Source: an uncultured bacterium (GTDB lineage Bacteria; Bacillota; Clostridia; Lachnospirales; Lachnospiraceae). Taken from it: 64,000 nt of DNA. A program made the position numbers and the translations under genes. The number at the start of each line of letters is the position of its first letter. Within the stretch, counting starts at the first letter, position 1. The notes beneath the pieces were generated by a model, which saw only the letters and a list, made by a program, of their open reading frames with translations, had not been told where the DNA came from and did no database searches. The stretch lies in NCBI GenBank assembly GCA_905214875.1, contig CAJMNR010000018.1, positions 7,467 through 71,466 on the forward strand, written 5' to 3'. This document shows positions 59,939-64,000 of the stretch, piece by piece.

Positions 59939-61084
59939 ATGAGAGTGTTTTTTGGAAAGCAGAAAACAATGCTTCTTACTTGTATTATGGGAGCAGTAAT
60001 CATCGGGATCCTTCTAATGATTCCTACCGGCTATGAAGAAGCCAAGCTATATCAAAATGCAGAGAGGGCCACAGCAAAAGTATTAGAAGTAGATAACTCC
60101 AATATTATTACATCCGGATTGATTCAGTCAGGGGAACAGTCTTGTCTGCTTAAAGTAGAAGATGGCATATTTAAGGGACGCGAAATCACTGGTGTCAATT
60201 TTTTAAGCGGTTCCTTGGAAAAAGATAAAATCTTTGAAGTAGGGGACCGGGCGTTAGTGACAATCAGCCATGATGGAGATATGATTTCCCAGACCGTAAT
60301 GTCCGACCACTACCGATTGGGAAAAGAATTTATTTTACTTGGATTCTTTTCCATCTTTTTAATCGCATTTGCAGGGAAAAATGGAATTCAGGCCATATTT
60401 TCCTTTGCCATTACAATCCTGATGATATGGAAGGTATTAGTCCCTTGTTATCTAAAAGGCTATTCTCCGGTCTGGCTTGGAATTGGAATCACGATTCTTC
60501 TTACGGCCATCATTATTTTCTTTGTATATGGCTTAGATAAGAGGACTGTGGTTGCAACGCTTGGGTCCTTGTTAGGAACGGTTACAACCTGTATCCTTGG
60601 AATCTTATTTACAGATTTATTTCAAATCCATGGAGCTGTAATGAGTAATGCAGAGTCATTGATTTATAGCGGTTATCAGAATCTTGACCTTACGGCAATC
60701 TATATGAGCAGCATCTTTATCGGAGCATCAGGGGCTATGATGGACTTGGCAGTGGATATTACGTCCGCGGTATATGAAGTAATTGAGAAAAAGCCATCGA
60801 TGAACTGGAGGGAAGCTACGAGATCCGGAATGAATGTCGGAAGAGCCGCAATGGGAACCATGACGACTACGTTGTTGTTAGCGTACTCGGGCGGCTATAT
60901 CACGCTTCTTATGGTATTTATGGCACAGGGAACGCCGATTGATCATATTCTCAATTATAAGTATGTAGCAGCAGAGTTTTTAGATACGATTGTAGGTAGC
61001 TTTGGATTAGTGACGGTAGCACCGTTTACTGCAGTAGTTGCTGGAATCCTGTTAACGAGAAAGCAAAGGGAGCAGGCATATTAG
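59939..61084 (+). CDS. YibE/F family membrane protein
   Basis: 381 residues: one N-terminal helix, an external OB-like domain (about 40-120) and seven or more helices of the YibE_F domain (GKNGIQAIFSFAITILMIWK, SSIFIGASGAMMDLAVDI, GTMTTTLLLAYSGGYITLLM). Function unknown; members often lie in pairs (YibE and YibF-like), but here only one is present. It is translationally close to the phosphatase gene. Its TAG stop overlaps the stop of the convergent AraC gene. Confidence 0.88.
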   Translation: MRVFFGKQKTMLLTCIMGAVIIGILLMIPTGYEEAKLYQNAERATAKVLEVDNSNIITSGLIQSGEQSCLLKVEDGIFKGREITGVNFLSGSLEKDKIFEVGDRALVTISHDGDMISQTVMSDHYRLGKEFILLGFFSIFLIAFAGKNGIQAIFSFAITILMIWKVLVPCYLKGYSPVWLGIGITILLTAIIIFFVYGLDKRTVVATLGSLLGTVTTCILGILFTDLFQIHGAVMSNAESLIYSGYQNLDLTAIYMSSIFIGASGAMMDLAVDITSAVYEVIEKKPSMNWREATRSGMNVGRAAMGTMTTTLLLAYSGGYITLLMVFMAQGTPIDHILNYKYVAAEFLDTIVGSFGLVTVAPFTAVVAGILLTRKQREQAY

Positions 61085-61965
61085 AGCGTTTCGTAATTTT
61101 TAGAGCCGCTTCTATAATCCGTAGGGGTCATACCAAAACGTTTTTTGAATATCCTGGAAAAATAATTGGAATTAGGAAAGCCGCATGTGAAAGCAATGGA
61201 GCTGATCGTGTGGCTTTTTTTCGTGGTTTTTAGTAGTTCGCATGCAAGTTCTAAGCGCAGGCTTAGGATATAGTCAAGGGGCGTGTTCCCATAGATCTCA
61301 TAAAACAGTCTTGAAAAATGACGTTCTGAGTAGTTTGAGAGCTTTGCTAGATAGGAAATGCTGATTTGCTCTGTAAAGTGTTGCTGAATATACGAAGAGG
61401 CAGCAGCAAGGCGGAGTACTTCTTCTTCTTTAGCAGGCACAATGTCCTTTTCATAAAGTCTGCAAAGCAGCGTGACAAAATATAAAAACATGGTGGAAAG
61501 TGCCGTTTTTCGTCCAATCAGTGCTTGGTTGTACTCTTTAATCATGGTAGCAATCAGCTCGTCGATTGTAAGAAAATCAGAAGGAAGTAAGGATAGGTGG
61601 CTGGAGAATTTGTGCGTTTTTGAAAAATAAGGTTCCACCACGAATAACGCTTGAAAACCGATTGATTTTTTGATATCGGCATTCAGCCAAGCAAACAGAT
61701 TATGTCGAAACATAATATTGCAGATACGAAACTGCGTTGCATCTAGAAAGCCGTGGGTCGTTTCTGGACTGATAACAAAGACGTCTCCTTTGGATATAGA
61801 GAAGGTCTCATCGTTTACAATATGTGTTGCAGTTCCGGAGAGGACAATGACTAGTTCGGAAAAATCTTTATGAGAATGGACAGGAAGTCCGCGATCATGC
61901 TTCCCGTATTGAATATAAAACGGAAAATCTTTGTTAACCGTAAATTGATCTAATGTGAATTGCAT
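61081..61965 (-). CDS. AraC family regulator with cupin domain
   Basis: 294 residues: an N-terminal cupin sugar-binding domain (FSELVIVLSGTATHIVNDET, SKGDVFVISPETTHGF) and a C-terminal AraC double HTH (ISYLAKLSNYSERHFSRLFY, IAFTCGFPNSNYFSRIFKKR, FGMTPTDYR). This is the RhaS/XylR-like plan for carbohydrate genes. It is divergent from the GH43 gene 160 nt away and probably activates it. The stop overlaps the YibE/F stop by 4 bases. Confidence 0.92.
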   Translation of the reverse strand: MQFTLDQFTVNKDFPFYIQYGKHDRGLPVHSHKDFSELVIVLSGTATHIVNDETFSISKGDVFVISPETTHGFLDATQFRICNIMFRHNLFAWLNADIKKSIGFQALFVVEPYFSKTHKFSSHLSLLPSDFLTIDELIATMIKEYNQALIGRKTALSTMFLYFVTLLCRLYEKDIVPAKEEEVLRLAAASSYIQQHFTEQISISYLAKLSNYSERHFSRLFYEIYGNTPLDYILSLRLELACELLKTTKKSHTISSIAFTCGFPNSNYFSRIFKKRFGMTPTDYRSGSKNYETL

Positions 61966-62126
61966 TATATAACCTCGCTTCTCTTGTTTGTATGCTATAG
62001 CAGAGGAATTCTATGGCTGAATTGTGCTATAGTATGTCATTTTTGTCAATGAAATGGAGAAATTATCCATGCTATACTATAGTAAACGTAACATAAGAAT
62101 AACAAGAATTCAAGTAGGAGGAAATT

Positions 62127-63617
62127 ATGGAATATCAAAATCCAATCGTAAAAGGAATGTATCCAGACCCAAGCGTATGCAGGGCCGGTGACAAATATTA
62201 TCTTGTATGTAGTACATTTCAATATTTCCCTGGAGTACCGTTATTTGAAAGCGAGGACATGGTCAACTGGAAACAAATCGGTCATTGCCTTACTAGGCCA
62301 AGCCAGGTCATGCTAGAAGGCGTTAGAAGTTCAGGAGGTATCTTTGCGCCTACCATTCGTTATCATGAAGGGCGTTTTTATATGGTGACGACCAATGACA
62401 GTACACGAGAGAATTTTTATGTGTATACGGATGATATTTATGGAGAATGGTCTGATCCAATCAAGGTAGAGCAGGATGGCATCGATCCATCCCTTTATTT
62501 CGAGGGAGACCGTACATATTTTATCAGCAATGGAGCTGATGATGACAATAAGGGATGTATCCAGATGTGCGAAATAGATGTTAAGACAGGAAAAAAGCTG
62601 TCAGGACGAAAAATCCTTTGGCATGGAACCGGAGGACGGTATCTGGAAGCCCCTCATCTATATCGATTTGGCGATTGGTATTATTTATTAGAAGCAGAAG
62701 GCGGAACAGAATACGGCCATATGGTTAATTACGCAAGAAGTAAGGATAAATGGGGGCCTTATGAACCATATCCTAACAACCCAGTACTTACCAATCGAAA
62801 TCTGGGTGGGTATTCGTTACAGGGAGCAGGCCATGGCGACATCATAGAAGATCGCAACGGAAACTGGTGGTTTATTCATCTTGCATTCCGTCAGATTGGC
62901 ATGTGGAAGACATTCCATCATTTGGGAAGAGAGACATGCTTAGAGCCACTATATTGGAATGAGGACGGCTGGTTTACCATTGGAGAAGAAAAAACGGCAA
63001 GGCTTGAGCATACCCTTGATATTAATGGAGAGTATCAGGAGCAACAGCCATTAAAGGAAAAAACATTTGAAACAACGAATTGGGATAAGGAGTGGTGCTA
63101 CTTACGCATTCCAAGGTTTGAAAATTATAAAAAAGGAAAGGATTCTTTAGCACTTAGAGGCAGCAAGGTGACATTAGATGAGGCAGATACACCAACTTTT
63201 CTAGGCATTCGTCAGCAAGAGTTTCATATGAATCTTGACTGCAACGTTCGACCAGGGCAGCAAGAGGCAGGAATTACAATCTATGCGGATGAGAAGGCCC
63301 ATTATGATTTTGGTGTACGTGGAACAGAGAAGGGAACTAGTGTCTTCGTCCGTTATACTATTGGAGAAATGAAACAAGTAATCAATGAGTTTGATGTAAC
63401 AGAGCAGGAAATCTGCTTACATATCAAGGCGGATCCGGATCAATATGCTTTCTATGTAGGAGAGAACGATGGAATCTGTCTTGGAAAACTAGAGACAAGG
63501 TTCTTGTCTTCTGAAGTTGCCGGCGGCTTTACCGGCGTATTTATCGGGTTGTATGCGGAAAATGATTCAGATAAAGAGCAATGGGCAGAATTTAGTAATT
63601 TTAAAATAACTTACTAG
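62127..63617 (+). CDS. GH43 beta-xylosidase/arabinofuranosidase
   Basis: 496 residues, no signal peptide. A five-bladed propeller GH43 domain (about 1-300) carries the three catalytic acids: Asp14 (YPDPSV, base), Asp120 (GIDPSL, pKa modulator) and Glu174 (YLEAPH, acid), with HDII-like GHGDIIEDRNGNWW. A C-terminal beta-sandwich (about 315-496) is typical of the GH43_10/11/12 xylosidases. It would cut short xylo- or arabino-oligosaccharides in the cytoplasm. It lies divergent from the AraC regulator, with AGGAGG before the ATG and a terminator behind. Confidence 0.93.
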   Translation: MEYQNPIVKGMYPDPSVCRAGDKYYLVCSTFQYFPGVPLFESEDMVNWKQIGHCLTRPSQVMLEGVRSSGGIFAPTIRYHEGRFYMVTTNDSTRENFYVYTDDIYGEWSDPIKVEQDGIDPSLYFEGDRTYFISNGADDDNKGCIQMCEIDVKTGKKLSGRKILWHGTGGRYLEAPHLYRFGDWYYLLEAEGGTEYGHMVNYARSKDKWGPYEPYPNNPVLTNRNLGGYSLQGAGHGDIIEDRNGNWWFIHLAFRQIGMWKTFHHLGRETCLEPLYWNEDGWFTIGEEKTARLEHTLDINGEYQEQQPLKEKTFETTNWDKEWCYLRIPRFENYKKGKDSLALRGSKVTLDEADTPTFLGIRQQEFHMNLDCNVRPGQQEAGITIYADEKAHYDFGVRGTEKGTSVFVRYTIGEMKQVINEFDVTEQEICLHIKADPDQYAFYVGENDGICLGKLETRFLSSEVAGGFTGVFIGLYAENDSDKEQWAEFSNFKITY

Positions 63618-63636
63618 AATATAGGGAGAAAACGAG

Positions 63637-63679
63637 ACTACTTACTGTGTATACTTAGTATTACAGTAAGTAGTTTTTT
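63637..63679 (+). terminator. Terminator after GH43
   Basis: ACTACTTACTGT pairs perfectly with ACAGTAAGTAGT (12 bp), followed by T6. Confidence 0.92.
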
Positions 63680-63736
63680 GATTGAATGGAACTACCTGTT
63701 TGAGCCAAACAAAAGGGGGAGTAACGTGCCAAGCTA

Positions 63737-63997
63737 ATGAAATTCAATGACTATATTGTGATAGAAGGAAAAACAATCGTTAGCAGAGGAATCTGCATAG
63801 GTTCTGATGTCGTACATACAGGTAAGTTCCCCGACGAAGGCTGCTTGATTTTCTTATTTACAACAATCAGTAATTATGCGAAAGCATTAGAGGAGGCAAC
63901 GAGAATCTTGCTTGCGTATAGAACTGCCCTAAGAATGCAATTCGATTGGAGAAGGAAAAGAGAACGACAAGGTATCGAAACAGCAATGTTAAGTTAA
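63737..63997 (+). CDS. Hypothetical 86-residue protein
   Basis: An open frame with ATG 63737 and TAA at 63995-63997. The N-terminal half (NDYIVIEGKTIVSRGICIGSD) looks like a small beta domain; the C-terminus is basic and helical. AAGGGGGAG lies about 15 nt before the ATG, farther than usual. No family recognised. It could be a real small gene or chance. Confidence 0.4.
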   Translation: MKFNDYIVIEGKTIVSRGICIGSDVVHTGKFPDEGCLIFLFTTISNYAKALEEATRILLAYRTALRMQFDWRRKRERQGIETAMLS

Positions 63998-64000
63998 GAG

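Noticed and set aside
1..64000. CRISPR arrays, prophage genes, conjugation genes, rRNA operons, replication origin
   Set aside because: None seen: no regularly spaced direct repeats, phage structural genes, DnaA-box clusters or rRNA sequence were recognised while reading both strands.

Overview
The window looks like the chromosome of a low-GC, anaerobic, motile Gram-positive of the Lachnospiraceae type (Clostridium cluster XIVa). The evidence is the AT-rich third positions, strong AGGAGG ribosome binding sites, TTGACA/TATAAT promoters with 17-nt spacers, many Rho-independent terminators, and gene families common in that group: GH36 and GH43 glycosidases, DUF3793 next to a flavodoxin, a MecA_N-type PBP, SEC-C, CarD and minDE. 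A chemoreceptor and a FliB-type flagellin methylase point to motility. This assignment is inferred from gene content and was not searched. No rRNA, prophage, plasmid origin or CRISPR array was seen.

Layout. 1-7 kb: the end of a sensor kinase, a GerMN lipoprotein, ComEC and an alpha-galactosidase. 7-12 kb: a chemoreceptor (minus strand), holA, tRNA-Ser(CGA) and a membrane metallophosphoesterase. 12-22 kb: a YoaK/DUF1275 membrane protein, a flavodoxin with a MerR regulator, a small lysine-rich protein with no standard start codon, an exonuclease-like/BRCT protein, a class B PBP, a methyltransferase, a SEC-C protein, a diaminopimelate decarboxylase-like protein and minDE. 22.2-22.5 kb: a dense cluster of hairpins. 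23-34 kb: a lone FeoB, a glycosyltransferase with a coupled small ORF, a polysaccharide deacetylase, an AraC regulator divergent from a MATE exporter, a C39-like peptidase, a transglutaminase-like surface protein and a CarD-type regulator. 34.2-36.7 kb is the most accessory-looking part: an IS66 TnpB remnant, two proteins without recognisable homologues and a flavodoxin missing its core.

36.7-47.3 kb is metal-centred. A five-gene zinc uptake operon (small Cys/His membrane protein, ZnuA, ZnuC, ZnuB, Cys-containing lipoprotein) sits behind a perfect promoter with a 10-bp palindrome at the likely transcription start. After a strong terminator and a repeat element comes a ferrous-iron operon (FeoA, FeoA, FeoB with a Cys-rich tail, Fur-family regulator), whose promoter is flanked by two Fur-box-like sites. 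A FUSC/HAD-like fusion, an EamA transporter and an ArsC/Spx-like protein follow. 47-58 kb: a bicupin oxalate decarboxylase, an iron-type alcohol dehydrogenase, a Big_2 surface protein, DUF3793 plus flavodoxin, a FliB family protein, a TetR-controlled RnfC-like iron-sulphur protein with a membrane partner, a second MATE, and a QueG-like gene broken by an out-of-frame deletion. 58-64 kb: an alkaline phosphatase lipoprotein with YibE/F, and an AraC regulator divergent from a GH43 glycosidase.

Features that ordinary annotation would miss are three families of hairpin-forming intergenic repeats, several of them placed right at the T-tract of terminators; two genes whose only plausible start codons are ATA/ATT; two redox genes with internal deletions; two enzyme-like domains that have lost catalytic residues; and palindromic operators at the zinc, iron and TetR promoters.
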